This document shows, piece by piece, positions 17,552 through 27,359 of a stretch of DNA of 64,000 nt. Numbering within the stretch: the first letter of the stretch is position 1; each line of letters starts with the position of its first letter. The position numbers were made by a program, and so were the translations under genes. The notes under the pieces are model-generated. The model was not told the DNA's origin, made no database searches, and was given only the letters and a program-made list of their open reading frames with translations. Origin of the DNA: Mesorhizobium sp. SOD10 (GTDB lineage Bacteria; Pseudomonadota; Alphaproteobacteria; Rhizobiales; Rhizobiaceae); the NCBI GenBank assembly GCA_000824805.1, contig CCNA01000012.1:186001-250000 (forward strand). The letters are read 5' to 3'.

Positions 17552-17696
17552 GGGATATCCTGAGATTCAGGTCAAGCCGAGTCGAGAATGGTGGATTCCG
17601 AGAACCGGAACGGAGCGTACTTTTGGATACGTGAGTACCGGAAGCGCAGGAAGCCGCCATTCGCAGGCCGGCATCACCTGAATATCAGGATATCCC
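17552..17696. repeat. Long inverted-repeat element, copy 1 (abuts the phoB stop)
   Basis: About 145 bp with 21-bp terminal inverted repeats (left GGGATATCCTGAGATTCAGG, right ending ATCAGGATATCCC; one mismatch). The interior shares long blocks with copy 2, including GAGAACCGGA and CGGAGCGTAC and ACCGGAAGCGCAG. The right end touches the phoB stop codon, so it lies directly in the 3' region of the pst-phoB transcript. Confidence 0.85.
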
Positions 17697-18385
17697 TAGT
17701 CCTCGCGGATCGCGTAGCCCGCCCCCCGAATGGTACGTATCACGTCCGGCATGCGGCCGTTGTTGACCGCCTTGCGCAGGCGCCCGACATGGACGTCCAC
17801 GGTGCGCTCGTCGATATAGATCGTCTCGCCCCAGACATTGTCGAGCAGCTGGCTGCGCGAGAACACGCGGCCGGGATGCCGCATCATGAATTCGAGCAGC
17901 CGGAACTCGGTCGGGCCGAGCCTGATCTCGCTCTTCTTGCGGTAGACGCGGTGCGATTCGCGGTCGAGCACGATGTCGCCGACCTTGAGCACGCTGGACA
18001 GCACCTCCGGCTTGGCGCGGCGCAGCAGCGCCTTGACGCGCGCCATGAACTCCGGCGTCGAGAACGGCTTGACCAGATAGTCGTCGGCGCCGGTCGAAAG
18101 GCCGCGCACGCGGTCGCTTTCCTCGCCCCGCGCCGTCAGCATGATGATCGGCAGCCGCTCGGTTTCGGGCCGCATCCTGAGGCGACGGCAGAGCTCGATG
18201 CCGGAAACCGCCGGCACCATCCAGTCGAGCACGAGCAGGTCGGGAACGTTTTCCTGGAGGCGGATTTCGGCCTCGTCGCCGCGGGTCACCACTTCGACTT
18301 GGTAACCCTCGGATTCGAGATTGTAGCGGAGCAGCACCCCCAGCGGCTCCTCGTCCTCCACCACCATGATGCGTGGCGCGATCAT
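17696..18385 (-). CDS. phoB: Phosphate regulon response regulator PhoB
   Basis: 229 residues of the OmpR/PhoB type. The receiver domain (about 4-118) has VVEDEE, phospho-acceptor Asp in LLVLDWMVP, and VKPF. The DNA-binding winged helix (about 130-228) has FRLLEFMMRHPGRVFSRSQLLDNVWG. It activates the Pho regulon during phosphate limitation by binding CTGTCAT repeats. Last gene of pstSCAB-phoU-phoB, 16 bp after phoU. No phoR gene is present in the window. Confidence 0.95.
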   Translation of the reverse strand: MIAPRIMVVEDEEPLGVLLRYNLESEGYQVEVVTRGDEAEIRLQENVPDLLVLDWMVPAVSGIELCRRLRMRPETERLPIIMLTARGEESDRVRGLSTGADDYLVKPFSTPEFMARVKALLRRAKPEVLSSVLKVGDIVLDRESHRVYRKKSEIRLGPTEFRLLEFMMRHPGRVFSRSQLLDNVWGETIYIDERTVDVHVGRLRKAVNNGRMPDVIRTIRGAGYAIRED

Positions 18386-18401
18386 CGGGGTAACCTTTTC
18401 G

Positions 18402-19109
18402 TCAGGCCGCCGGCGCCGACATTGCCGTCTCGTCCTGCTTCGGACGATTGGCGGGCAATTGCGTGCCGGTCAGCACATAGTAGGCGTTCTCGGCGATGTT
18501 GGTCACATGATCGCCAATGCGCTCCAGATTCTTGGCGCAGAACAGAAGATGCGTGCAAGCGGTGATGTTGCGCGGATCCTCCATCATATAGGTCAACAGC
18601 TCGCGGAAGACGGATGTGTATTTGACGTCGATGCGTTCGTCGTCGTTGCGAAGCTTAGCCAGCGCCGTAGCGTCGCCCACCGTATATTCCTGGATCACGC
18701 CCTGAACCTGGATCAGCACCATCTGCGCCATGGAATCGATCGAGTGGGTGAGGTCGCGCGGCGCGGCGCTGACGCCGACCGAGCCGACGCGCTTGGCGAT
18801 GTTCTTGGCGAGATCGCCGATGCGCTCGAGGTCGCCCGCCATGCGGATCGAGCCGACCACGTTGCGAAGATCGTCCGCCATCGGCTGGCGCTTGGCGATC
18901 AGCGTGATGGCGCGGTCGTCGAGCTCGCGCTGCCTTGCGTCCATGATAGCGTCGTCGGAGACGACGCGCTGCGCCAACGCATTGTCGCTTTCGAGCAGCG
19001 CCTTGGTCGAGGCGCCGACCATCGAGCCGGCAAGGTCGCCCATGTCGTTGATGAGCCGGCTGATCTGCCTCAGATCCTCGTCGAAGGAGGCGACGGTATG
19101 TTCGGCCAT
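18402..19109 (-). CDS. phoU: Phosphate signalling protein PhoU
   Basis: 235 residues forming two PhoU three-helix repeats (about 15-110 and 120-210), with the metal-binding D(L/I)ERIGD signature twice (LERIGDLAKNIA and LERIGDHVTNIAE). PhoU links the Pst transporter to the PhoR-PhoB system and represses it when phosphate is ample. It lies between pstB and phoB, the usual rhizobial order. Confidence 0.95.
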   Translation of the reverse strand: MAEHTVASFDEDLRQISRLINDMGDLAGSMVGASTKALLESDNALAQRVVSDDAIMDARQRELDDRAITLIAKRQPMADDLRNVVGSIRMAGDLERIGDLAKNIAKRVGSVGVSAAPRDLTHSIDSMAQMVLIQVQGVIQEYTVGDATALAKLRNDDERIDVKYTSVFRELLTYMMEDPRNITACTHLLFCAKNLERIGDHVTNIAENAYYVLTGTQLPANRPKQDETAMSAPAA

Positions 19110-19129
19110 GATGATGTCCTCGTATGAGC

Positions 19130-19933
19130 TCAGCCGAAGCGGCCGGTGATATAGTCCTGCGTGCGCTTCTCGCGGGGCGAGGTGAAGATCTTCTCGGTCC
19201 GGTCGAACTCCACCAACTCGCCCAGATACATGAACGCCGTCTGCCGCGACACGCGCGCCGCCTGCTGCATGTTGTGGGTGACGATGACGATCGTGTAGTC
19301 GGCCTGCAATTCGTCGATCAGTTCCTCGATCTTCGCCGTCGACAGCGGATCCAGCGCCGAGGCCGGCTCGTCGAGCAGAATGACCTCGGGCTTCACCGCC
19401 ACGGTGCGGGCGATGCAGAGCCGCTGCTGCTGGCCGCCGGAGAGGCTCTGGCCGCTGGCATTGAGCTTGTCCTTGACTTCGCTCCAGAGCGCGGCGCGCT
19501 TCAGCGCCGACTCGACGCGGTTGTCCATCTCTGCCTTGCTGATCTTCTCATAGAGCCTGACGCCGAAGGCGATGTTCTCATAGATCGACATCGGGAACGG
19601 CGTCGGCTTCTGGAACACCATGCCGATCTTCGTGCGCAACAGGTTGAGGTCCTGCGAACGGTCGAGGATGTTCTTGCCGTCGAGCAGCACCTGGCCCTCG
19701 GCGCTCTGCTTCGGATAGAGCTCGTAGATGCGGTTCAAGACGCGCAGCAGCGTCGACTTCCCGCAGCCGGACGGGCCGATGAAGGCCGTCACGCTGCGCT
19801 CGGGCAGGGACAGGTTGATGTCCTTCAGCGCCTTCGACTGGCCATAGTAGAAGTTGAGGTTCTTGACCTCGATCTTGGCCTTCTCGACGGTGGCATCGGG
19901 TGCGTTAAGGTCGGTGGACAACATCGGTTTCAT
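19130..19933 (-). CDS. pstB: Phosphate ABC transporter ATPase PstB
   Basis: 267 residues from the ATG at 19933, which follows GAGGAC and overlaps the pstA stop as ATGA; the frame is open for 33 codons further upstream but that stretch lies inside pstA. Walker [10 protein letters not shown], signature [16 protein letters not shown] and Walker [14 protein letters not shown] are clear. It energises phosphate import through PstCA. Confidence 0.96.
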   Translation of the reverse strand: MKPMLSTDLNAPDATVEKAKIEVKNLNFYYGQSKALKDINLSLPERSVTAFIGPSGCGKSTLLRVLNRIYELYPKQSAEGQVLLDGKNILDRSQDLNLLRTKIGMVFQKPTPFPMSIYENIAFGVRLYEKISKAEMDNRVESALKRAALWSEVKDKLNASGQSLSGGQQQRLCIARTVAVKPEVILLDEPASALDPLSTAKIEELIDELQADYTIVIVTHNMQQAARVSRQTAFMYLGELVEFDRTEKIFTSPREKRTQDYITGRFG

Positions 19934-20781
19934 CTGTCCTCTCTGCGTCCGGTCAGGCTGCGGGCGAAGATGCTCAGCCCGAGAACCGTCAGGGTGATTA
20001 TGAGTGCGCCCGTCCAGGCCAGCTGCTGCCATTCCTCGTAAGGGCTGAGAGCGAACTGGAAGATGGTCGCCGGAAGGCTGGCCATCGGGGCATTGAGATT
20101 GCTCGACCAGAACTGGTTGTTGAGCGCGGTGAAAAGCAACGGCGCCGTCTCGCCCGAGATGCGGGCGATCGCCAAAAGGATGCCGGTGACGATGCCGGAC
20201 AGCGCCGCGCGGTAGGCAACCGAGCGGATCACCACCCAGCGCGGCGCGCCGATGGCGGTGCCGGCCTCGCGCAGCGCGTTGGGCACGAGGTTCAACATGT
20301 CCTCGGTGGTGCGCACCACGACGGGGATCACCAGGATCGACAGCGCGACGGCGCCGGCGATCGCCGAGAAGTGCCCCATCGGCCGCACCATCAGCTCATA
20401 GACGAACAGGCCGACGATGATCGACGGCGCCGACAACAGGATGTCGTTGATGAAGCGCACCACCGTCGTGAGCCGCGAGAAGCGTCCATACTCGGCCATG
20501 TAGGTGCCGGCCAGCACGCCGATCGGCGTGCCGACGACGATACCGATGATCGTCATGATGATGCTGCCATAGATGGCGTTGAGCAGGCCGCCTGCATCGC
20601 CGGGCGGCGGCGTCATTTCCGTGAACACCGCCAGGTTCACCCCGGAAAGCCCCTTGTAGAGCAGGGCGCCGAGGATCAGCGCCAGCCAGGCGAGGCCGAT
20701 GCCCGCCGCGATGATGCACAGCGCCATCATCACGGCATTCTTGCGTTTGCGGCTTCGGTGAAGCGATTGGGCAGTCGACAT
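19930..20781 (-). CDS. pstA: Phosphate ABC transporter permease PstA
   Basis: 283 residues with about six transmembrane helices and the EAA-type loop ([29 protein letters not shown]) that contacts PstB. Pairs with PstC to form the channel. It overlaps pstB by 4 bp (ATGA) and follows pstC by 3 bp, which points to coupled translation. Confidence 0.95.
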   Translation of the reverse strand: MSTAQSLHRSRKRKNAVMMALCIIAAGIGLAWLALILGALLYKGLSGVNLAVFTEMTPPPGDAGGLLNAIYGSIIMTIIGIVVGTPIGVLAGTYMAEYGRFSRLTTVVRFINDILLSAPSIIVGLFVYELMVRPMGHFSAIAGAVALSILVIPVVVRTTEDMLNLVPNALREAGTAIGAPRWVVIRSVAYRAALSGIVTGILLAIARISGETAPLLFTALNNQFWSSNLNAPMASLPATIFQFALSPYEEWQQLAWTGALIITLTVLGLSIFARSLTGRREDR

Positions 20782-20784
20782 GGG

Positions 20785-21771
20785 TCAGGCTCCCGTGCGG
20801 CTATCGATGCGCAACAGCATGTAGCGTGCGAGCGCGAGGATGATGAAGGTGATGATGAACAGGATCAGGCCGAGCGCCACCAGCGAAGACGTATAGAGCG
20901 CGCCGTCAGCCTCGGTGAATTCGTTGGCGATGGTCGCCGAGATGGTCGTGCCCGGCGCGAACAGCGAGGCGCTGATGCGATGCGCGTTGCCGATGACGAA
21001 GGTGACGGCCATCGTCTCGCCGAGCGCGCGGCCGAGGCCGAGCATGACGCCGCCCATGATGCCGACGCGGGTATAGGGGATGACGACGCGCCGCGTCACC
21101 TCCCAGGTCGTGCAGCCGATGCCGTAGGCCGACTCCTTGAGCACGGCGGGAACCGTGTCGAACACGTCCTTGGTGATCGAGGTGATGAAGGGCAGCACCA
21201 TGATGGCCAGGATCAGCGACGAGGTCAGCAGGCCGATGCCGTAGGGCGGGCCGGCAAACAGGCTGGAAAGCCCCGGTATGCCGTGGAAAATGCTGATGAT
21301 GAAGGGCTGAATCGTCGTCTGCAGGAACGGCGCGAAGACGAACAGGCCCCAGATGCCGTAGATGATCGAGGGAATGCCGGCGAGCAGCTCGACCGCGATG
21401 CCGATCGGGCGCCTGAGCGGGCGCGGGCAAAGCTCGGTCAGGAAGACGGCGATGCCGATGCCGATCGGCACGGCGATGAGGATGGCGATGGCCGAGGTGA
21501 CGATGGTGCCGTAGATGGGCGCTAGCGCGCCGAAATTCTCGGTGACGGGGTTCCAGGATTCGGTGGTCAGGAAGGAGAAGCCGAACTTCGACAGCGCCTC
21601 CCACGATCCGGCGATCAGCGAGATCGCGACGCCGCCGAGGAGAACCAGCACGAGGATGGCGGAAGCGCGCGTGGCTGCCCGGAAGACCATGTCGGTGACG
21701 GCGAAGCGGCGCACTGTCGCTTCCCTGGTCCGCATGGCGGATGATGTCGCAGCTTCGGAAACGGCCGTCAT
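20785..21771 (-). CDS. pstC: Phosphate ABC transporter permease PstC
   Basis: 328 residues from the ATG at 21771 (MTAVSEA), preceded by GAGGGG; an in-frame ATG at 21831 lies within the pstS-pstC hairpin region and is less likely. About six transmembrane helices with the permease loop ESAYGIGCTTWEVTRRVVIP and conserved ELLAGIPSIIYGIWGL. Forms the channel with PstA. Confidence 0.94.
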   Translation of the reverse strand: MTAVSEAATSSAMRTREATVRRFAVTDMVFRAATRASAILVLVLLGGVAISLIAGSWEALSKFGFSFLTTESWNPVTENFGALAPIYGTIVTSAIAILIAVPIGIGIAVFLTELCPRPLRRPIGIAVELLAGIPSIIYGIWGLFVFAPFLQTTIQPFIISIFHGIPGLSSLFAGPPYGIGLLTSSLILAIMVLPFITSITKDVFDTVPAVLKESAYGIGCTTWEVTRRVVIPYTRVGIMGGVMLGLGRALGETMAVTFVIGNAHRISASLFAPGTTISATIANEFTEADGALYTSSLVALGLILFIITFIILALARYMLLRIDSRTGA

Positions 21772-21797
21772 TGAGCCCCTCGCATTCGAAAGAGACA

Positions 21798-21820
21798 GGA
21801 GGGCGCCAAAAGCGCCCTCC
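21798..21820 (-). promoter_or_regulatory. Intercistronic hairpin between pstS and pstC
   Basis: A 9-bp stem (GGAGGGCGC / GCGCCCTCC) with a 5-nt loop, placed between the pstS stop (21835) and the pstC start. There is no strong T-run. Such hairpins commonly protect the pstS 3' end and lower downstream expression so that binding protein exceeds permease. Confidence 0.6.
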
Positions 21821-21834
21821 CTATTCGCCAAGAA

Positions 21835-22893
21835 TTACATGCCGGAGTAGAGCGGCTTGCCGCTCGCGTCGACAATGTCCTTGCTCCACATCTCCTCGAC
21901 GCTCTTCACGACGGCGTCGGGCATCGGAACGTAGTCCAGGCTGGCGGCCAGCTCGTCGCCCTTGGCATAGGACCAGGCGAAGAATTTGAGCGCTTCGGCC
22001 GTGGCCGCCGCGTCGTCGGGCTTCTTGTAGACGAGGATCCAGGTGGCCGACGTCATCGGCCAGGATTCGGCGCCGGCCTGGTTGGCGAGGATAACGCCGT
22101 AGCCCGGCTGCGAGCTCCAGTCGGCATTGGCCGCGGCGGCCGAGAACGCGGCGGCGGTCGGCTCGACCTTCTTGCCGTCCTTGTTCACCATGTCGGCATA
22201 GGTGAGCTTGTTCTGCTTGGCATAGGCATATTCGACATAGCCGATCGCGCCACCGGTCTGCGAGACGTTGTTGGCGACGCCTTCATTGCCCTTGGCGCCG
22301 ATGCCCACCGGCCACTCGAGCGCGGTGTTGACACCGACCTTCGACTTCCAGTCGGCGCTGACGTCGGCCAGGTAGTAGCTGAAGTTGAACGTGGTGCCCG
22401 AGCCGTCCGAACGGTGGACGACCGCGATCGCCTGGTCGGGCAGCTTGACGTCGGGGTTGAGCTTCTTGATCGCTTCGTCGTTCCAGTTGGTGATCTTGCC
22501 GGAGAAGATGTCGGCCAGCGTCGGACCGTCGAGCACCAGTTCGCCCGGCTTGACGCCTTCGAGGTTAACGACCGGAACGATGCCGCCCATCACCATCGGG
22601 AACTGCGCGAGCCCGGTGGAGTTGAGATCCTCGCCCTTCAGCGGCGCGTCGGAAGCGCCGAAGGTCACGGTCTTGGCCTTGATCTGCTTGATGCCGCCGC
22701 CGGAGCCGATCGACTGGTAATTGAGACCGATGCCGGTCTCCTTCTTGTAGGCGTCGGCCCACTTCGCATAGATCGGATAGGGGAAGGTGGCGCCGGCGCC
22801 GGAGATGTCGGCAGCCATCGCGGCGGTGATGCTAAGGGTTGATGCCGCAGCCATTGCAATCGCAACGGCCGCCGAGCGGATGAAATGTCTCAT
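21835..22893 (-). CDS. pstS: Phosphate-binding protein PstS
   Basis: 352 residues with a signal peptide (cleavage after ...ITAAMAA) and the start of mature protein [21 protein letters not shown]. Phosphate-contact motifs typical of PstS are visible ([28 protein letters not shown]). It is the first gene of the operon and is preceded by a PHO box. It captures phosphate in the periplasm. Confidence 0.96.
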   Translation of the reverse strand: MRHFIRSAAVAIAMAAASTLSITAAMAADISGAGATFPYPIYAKWADAYKKETGIGLNYQSIGSGGGIKQIKAKTVTFGASDAPLKGEDLNSTGLAQFPMVMGGIVPVVNLEGVKPGELVLDGPTLADIFSGKITNWNDEAIKKLNPDVKLPDQAIAVVHRSDGSGTTFNFSYYLADVSADWKSKVGVNTALEWPVGIGAKGNEGVANNVSQTGGAIGYVEYAYAKQNKLTYADMVNKDGKKVEPTAAAFSAAAANADWSSQPGYGVILANQAGAESWPMTSATWILVYKKPDDAAATAEALKFFAWSYAKGDELAASLDYVPMPDAVVKSVEEMWSKDIVDASGKPLYSGM

Positions 22894-22970
22894 GTGGCCT
22901 GCTCCTGTTCGGAAGATGGTCTTTCGGCACCCATTCTATCGGCGCCCGGTGAGCGCAATAGCCCTCGATT

Positions 22971-22999
22971 ATTACAGTCGCATGACAGTTTCGTGTCAG
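22971..22999 (-). promoter_or_regulatory. PHO box with three direct repeats
   Basis: Reading the minus strand: CTGACAC (22993-22999), GAAA, CTGTCAT (22982-22988), GCGA, CTGTAAT (22971-22977). The 7-bp units recur every 11 bp, the exact architecture of PhoB sites. It lies about 78-106 bp before pstS. Confidence 0.88.
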
Positions 23000-23099
23000 C
23001 CTGGTAACGCCTGAAAAGGGGATGTCCGGGGAGATCCGCGGCGGCCCCGAGAGACCGGCCGGAGTTTGCCCCGGGAATCAGTAACTTGTCTGACTTTTG

Positions 23100-23139
23100 A
23101 ATAAAAAATTATCCCGGCGGCCGGGTCGCGGCCGCCGGG
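23100..23139 (-). terminator. Minus-strand Rho-independent terminator
   Basis: Stem CCCGGCGGCC (23113-23122) with GGCCGCCGGG (23130-23139), 7-nt loop. On the minus strand it is followed by ATAATTTTTTATT. The nearest upstream minus-strand gene is the hybrid kinase, 248 bp away. Confidence 0.75.
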
Positions 23140-23320
23140 AAATAAAATCCGGACGAGAGCGCGTTGCCCGAACGCCAGAGCGGATCATGGCATGGCCATC
23201 GCCGAAAACAGGGTCCGTTGGGGTAGAGTCGACGCTGTTTCTTGTTGGCGGTCGCTGCTCCCGCCCGTAACCGAAGAGCGGAATCAATGACCACATTGTC
23301 CGTGCATGGCTTTTGCTTTG

Positions 23321-23342
23321 GTATGGTGCGATCGCACCATAC
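23321..23342. promoter_or_regulatory. 22-bp perfect palindrome
   Basis: Arms GTATGGTGCGA and TCGCACCATAC with no mismatch and no loop, 45 bp downstream of the hybrid kinase stop. It looks like a dimeric operator, or could cap the kinase transcript. No gene start lies nearby on the plus strand, so its target is unclear. Confidence 0.5.
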
Positions 23343-23386
23343 GCATGCGTCAGTCTCTTGCCGCCGTCCTGCCCGCCGAATCCGCT

Positions 23387-26300
23387 CTAACCGGCATTGC
23401 GCCGGGTCTCGACGTCCGATCCCAGCCAGCGCTCGAGCTTTTCGAGCAGTGCCCGCGGACTGATCGGCTTCGGCAGGTAATCGTCCATCCCGGCTTCCAG
23501 GCAGCGTTCGCGGTCGCCCTTCAGCGCGTGCGCGGTGACGCCGACGATCGGCACATGCGTGCCCATGTCTTCCTCGAGCCGGCGGATGGCGCCCGTCGCC
23601 TCCAGACCGTTCATTTCCGGCATCGACACATCCATCAGGATCATCCGTGGATTGAGCCTGCCGAAGGCGTCGAGCGCCTTGCGGCCGTTGCCGACGATCT
23701 CGAAGCGGTAGCCGGTCTCGCCCAGGATCTGGGTGAACACCAGCTGGTTCACCTCGTTGTCCTCGGCGACGAGGATGTCGAGCCCGCGCTCCGCATCGGT
23801 TGGGCGTGGCCGCGCCCGCACCGGCGGCGGCTGCAGCATGGCGCGCTCCGATGCCGCCGCCGGCTCCGGCGCGGCCGGCGGCGTGCCGGAGCCGGCGGCC
23901 GGTTGCGCCGCGGCGCTGCTGTGGCGATGACGCTGGATGGTCGCAACCAGCGTTTCCAGGAGGATGGAGGAGCGCGCCGGCTTGATAAGCTGCGCATCGA
24001 TGCCGAGCTCGCGATAGGTCGTGTTGGCAAGCGACTGGTCGACCGAGGTCAGCATGATGATGGGCGTATGCGCAAGGCCCGCCGTGTTGCGCACGATGCG
24101 CGCCATCTCGGCGCCGGTCATGCCGGGCATCTGATAGTCGAGCACCACGCAGTCGACCGGCACGCCATAGGCGGCGGCGGCAATCAGCACCTTCAACCCC
24201 TCGGCACCGCTTTCGGCCGCGCAGGAATCGAACGTCCACGACGCCATCTGCTCGCTCAGGATCGAGCGGTTGACGGCGTTGTCGTCGACGATGAGCACGC
24301 GCGCGCCGGTGACGTCGACCGGCATGATGCGCTGTCCGCCCTGCTCTGCCCGGGGCAGCGTGACAGTGAACCAGAAGGTCGAGCCCTTGCCCTCGGCGCT
24401 GTCGACGCCGATCTCGCCGCCCATCATCTCGACCAGCCGCGAGGTGATGGCAAGGCCAAGTCCGGTGCCTTCATGCCGCCTGGTCGAGGAGGTGTCGACC
24501 TGGCTGAATTTTTCGAACACCAGCTTAAGCTTCTCTTCCGGAATGCCGATACCGGTGTCGGTGACCGAGATGGTGAGCCTTGTTCCCGCCGGGACCCGCT
24601 CGCCCGTGACGTCGACCAGCACATGGCCTTCGTCGGTGAATTTCACGGCGTTGCCGAGCAGGTTGGTGACGATCTGCCTGACGCGGCCGACATCGCCGAC
24701 GAATTGGCCCTCGAGCCCCGGCTGGATACGGACGATGAGCTCGAGGTCCTTCTCCTTGGCGCGCGTCGATACCAGCGTCGCCACATCCTCGATCGCCTCG
24801 GCGAGGTTGAAGGGCGCCGGGTCGAGCACCAGCTGGCCGGCGTCGATCTTGGAGAAGTCGAGAATGTCGTTGATGATGGTGAGCAGCGCGTTGCCGGATT
24901 TGACGATGATGTCCGTGAACGTCTTCTGCTTCGGATCGAGGTCCGACTTTGCCAGCAGTTCCGCCATTCCAAGGACCCCGTTCATGGGCGTGCGTATCTC
25001 GTGGCTCATATTGGCGAGGAATTCCGACTTGGCCCGGTCGGCGAGCACGGCACGCCGCCGCGCTTCGCTCAGCTCGGCCTCGCGCTGCTTGAGCTCGGTG
25101 ATGTCGGTGGTGGAGCCGATGAGGTAGAGCGAGCCGTCCGAGGCGATCATCGCGCCCTTGCGCGCGAACTGGTGTCTGACGGTGCCGTCCGGCAGCGTCA
25201 CCGTCTCCTCGATCTCCTGCGTTTCGCCGGTGCGCAGCACGGCAAGGTCGCCCGCCACGAAAGCTTCACCGTCCGCGCCGAAGATCTCGACGTCGGTCTT
25301 GCCGACCGCTTCTTCCTTGCTGAAGCCGGTGAGATCGCACCAGCCCTTGTTCACGTAGAATTGCCTGAGATCCGAGCGCTTGGCGTAGATCGATACCGGC
25401 ACATTGTCGATGAGGCTGCGAAACACCTCGTTCTCGCTCATACTTTGCTTGAGCGCCTGTTCGCGCGCCTTGACGTCGGTGATGTCGGTGCTGGAGCCGA
25501 CCAGATGCACCGAGCCGTCGGTCGCCACCAGTCGGCTCTTGCGCGTCATCAGCTGCCGTACCGTGCCGTCGCGGTGCGTGACGGCTTCCTCGACCTCGCG
25601 CCCTACACCGGTCGTCACGACTTCGATGTCGTCATTGCTGAAGCCGTCGGCCTCTTCCATCGCGAAAAGCTCGCGATCCGTCTTGCCGAGCACCTCGTCC
25701 TTGGCGAGCCCGGTCAGCGTGCACCAAGCCTTGTTGACGAATTCGATGCTGAGATCGTCGGCTTTGATGAAGGCCGCCACAGGCAGCTCGTCCATGACGT
25801 GCCGGTAGAGGTCGATCTGGCGCATCGAGTCGCGCAGCGCCTTCTCGCGGACCTTGATGTCGGTGATATCGACGCGCACGCCGATGAACGTGCCGTCGTC
25901 GGTGCGCATGTCGTAGACCTGGTACCAACGCCCGTCCGGATTGAGGCGCTCGTAGGAAGAGTTCGGCAAATGGTACCGCTTCAGCATGGCGTCGAGCCAG
26001 CGCTCGGTGTCGACGCCATACAGATCGTCGATCTCGGTATCGCCGCTCGAGCGGAAATAGCCGACCGAATGGCCGAGAGCCAATGCCTCGCGGAATGTGC
26101 GGCCCGGCTGCCAGGCCGGCTTCAACGCCGGCAGCGTGTCCTGCAGCTTGCGGTTGGCGAAGACGAAGCGGTCGTCGCGGTCGTAGATGATGACGCCCGC
26201 CGGCAGCGACTCCAGCACGGTGGCGAGATTCTTGCGCGCGTCCTCGGCCTCGGTCTCGCGCTGCTTCATGTCGGTGATGTCGACATAGGAAATCAGCCGC

Positions 26301-26734
26301 TTGCCGCCGGGAAGGGGCGCCAGCGAGGCGATCAGCGTGCGGCCGTCCTTTCGCGGCAATTGCCTGGATCCCGCGGCACCGGCCCGAATTTCGGCCTCTC
26401 GTTCGGCCACATGGTTTTGCCAGGCCTGTTCCTCGCCGCCGAACGGATCGACCTCACGGCTGGCTTCCATAATGTCGCGAAAGCGGCTGCCGGCCGGAGC
26501 GCGCCGCGGATCGATCTTCCAGAAGTCGTAGAATGCCCGGTTGACCACCTCCGCCCGCAATTCGGCATCGAGAACGATGACGCCGATCGGCATGGAATCG
26601 ACCATCAGGCTCAGATTGGCAAGCGCCTCCGAGGTTCCGGCCATATCGCCGAGAAAGGCCCCGTTGCCGCGCATATCCGTCTTGTCGAAATTCCGCGCGC
26701 TGTCCGCCCCGACAATTCCGTCCGTATCCGCCAT
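23387..26734 (-). CDS. Hybrid sensor histidine kinase, 4 PAS - HisKA - HATPase - 2 REC
   Basis: 1115 residues from the ATG at 26734 (MADTDG), which follows GGGGGTAGGA. No transmembrane helix, so it is cytoplasmic. Four PAS domains cover about 25-510; the second includes a PAS-7-like part (RTFREALALG). HisKA follows with His in [11 protein letters not shown], then an ATPase ([18 protein letters not shown]) and two receivers (RVLIVDDNAVNRSIL near 815; DILVAEDNEVNQLVF near 985). No histidine phosphotransfer domain or partner is adjacent. It is divergent from a small lipoprotein gene. Its kinase core closely resembles that of the truncated kinase at 62404. Confidence 0.93.
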   Translation of the reverse strand: MADTDGIVGADSARNFDKTDMRGNGAFLGDMAGTSEALANLSLMVDSMPIGVIVLDAELRAEVVNRAFYDFWKIDPRRAPAGSRFRDIMEASREVDPFGGEEQAWQNHVAEREAEIRAGAAGSRQLPRKDGRTLIASLAPLPGGKRLISYVDITDMKQRETEAEDARKNLATVLESLPAGVIIYDRDDRFVFANRKLQDTLPALKPAWQPGRTFREALALGHSVGYFRSSGDTEIDDLYGVDTERWLDAMLKRYHLPNSSYERLNPDGRWYQVYDMRTDDGTFIGVRVDITDIKVREKALRDSMRQIDLYRHVMDELPVAAFIKADDLSIEFVNKAWCTLTGLAKDEVLGKTDRELFAMEEADGFSNDDIEVVTTGVGREVEEAVTHRDGTVRQLMTRKSRLVATDGSVHLVGSSTDITDVKAREQALKQSMSENEVFRSLIDNVPVSIYAKRSDLRQFYVNKGWCDLTGFSKEEAVGKTDVEIFGADGEAFVAGDLAVLRTGETQEIEETVTLPDGTVRHQFARKGAMIASDGSLYLIGSTTDITELKQREAELSEARRRAVLADRAKSEFLANMSHEIRTPMNGVLGMAELLAKSDLDPKQKTFTDIIVKSGNALLTIINDILDFSKIDAGQLVLDPAPFNLAEAIEDVATLVSTRAKEKDLELIVRIQPGLEGQFVGDVGRVRQIVTNLLGNAVKFTDEGHVLVDVTGERVPAGTRLTISVTDTGIGIPEEKLKLVFEKFSQVDTSSTRRHEGTGLGLAITSRLVEMMGGEIGVDSAEGKGSTFWFTVTLPRAEQGGQRIMPVDVTGARVLIVDDNAVNRSILSEQMASWTFDSCAAESGAEGLKVLIAAAAYGVPVDCVVLDYQMPGMTGAEMARIVRNTAGLAHTPIIMLTSVDQSLANTTYRELGIDAQLIKPARSSILLETLVATIQRHRHSSAAAQPAAGSGTPPAAPEPAAASERAMLQPPPVRARPRPTDAERGLDILVAEDNEVNQLVFTQILGETGYRFEIVGNGRKALDAFGRLNPRMILMDVSMPEMNGLEATGAIRRLEEDMGTHVPIVGVTAHALKGDRERCLEAGMDDYLPKPISPRALLEKLERWLGSDVETRRNAG

Positions 26735-26931
26735 TCCTACCCCCAAGGCCGAACCGTGCCGGTTCATCGGGGGAATGTGCCCGACAAGCATTAACGATCC
26801 GCTAACCATAATGATTGCAACCGCTTGCCGTCGGTGCCGTTGAGCAGATTCCCATCGTCGCGCCGGCTGCGGTAATCCGCCCGTTGGCGATCAAGGCAAC
26901 GACACATTATAAGGTGTCTGAGGTGTTGCTA

Positions 26932-27279
26932 ATGTTTGATCGAATCGCGGCTTTCATCCTGTGCCCGGCGCTGCTTGCGGCGGGTGGCTGCGCGCGCAGC
27001 GACGACGGCACGATCATCGTTCCGAGCCGGATGGATGTCAGGCGTGTCTGGGACGAGGCGCCGCCCGGAACGACCGCATCGCGGCAGATCGTCTCGGACG
27101 TATTTCCTCTGCCGCCGAGCCCGCCGCAGACCCCCGCGGTGAGGCGCCATTCCAGATCCGCTCCGGCGCGGCCCTCCTACAACCAGGATTCGCCCGATCA
27201 GTCTTCCGACGCCCAGAACCCCCTCACCTGCAGGAATGTCGGCGAAAGCGGCAAGCGCTACCGCGTCGTCTGCGAGTAA
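26932..27279 (+). CDS. Small putative lipoprotein
   Basis: 115 residues from the ATG at 26932. The N-terminus MFDRIAAFILCPALLAAGGCARS is a signal with a weak lipobox (AGGC, Cys20). The rest is polar and Pro/Ser-rich with a C-terminal TCRNVGESGKRYRVVCE segment that could be disulfide-bonded. No family was recognised. It is divergent from the hybrid kinase. Confidence 0.65.
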   Translation: MFDRIAAFILCPALLAAGGCARSDDGTIIVPSRMDVRRVWDEAPPGTTASRQIVSDVFPLPPSPPQTPAVRRHSRSAPARPSYNQDSPDQSSDAQNPLTCRNVGESGKRYRVVCE

Positions 27280-27359
27280 CTGGCCCTAAATCCGCCGGTC
27301 GATGCCGGCTCGACGGCCTGCCTCGATGCGGATGCCTCAGACCGGGAACGGCGGCCGGT

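Larger units (their letters stand above)
22894..23386. other. 493-bp gene-free region with PHO box, terminator and palindrome
   Basis: This gap between pstS and the hybrid kinase holds the PHO box (22971-22999), a minus-strand terminator (about 23100-23139) and a 22-bp perfect palindrome (23321-23342). Short open frames within it lack ribosome sites and recognisable sequence; I see no convincing gene. Confidence 0.6.

Noticed and set aside
23306..26794. A 1162-residue plus-strand open frame
   Set aside because: It is rich in Arg, His and Asp with no recognisable domain and lies opposite the well-conserved hybrid kinase; a shadow of G+C-rich coding sequence.
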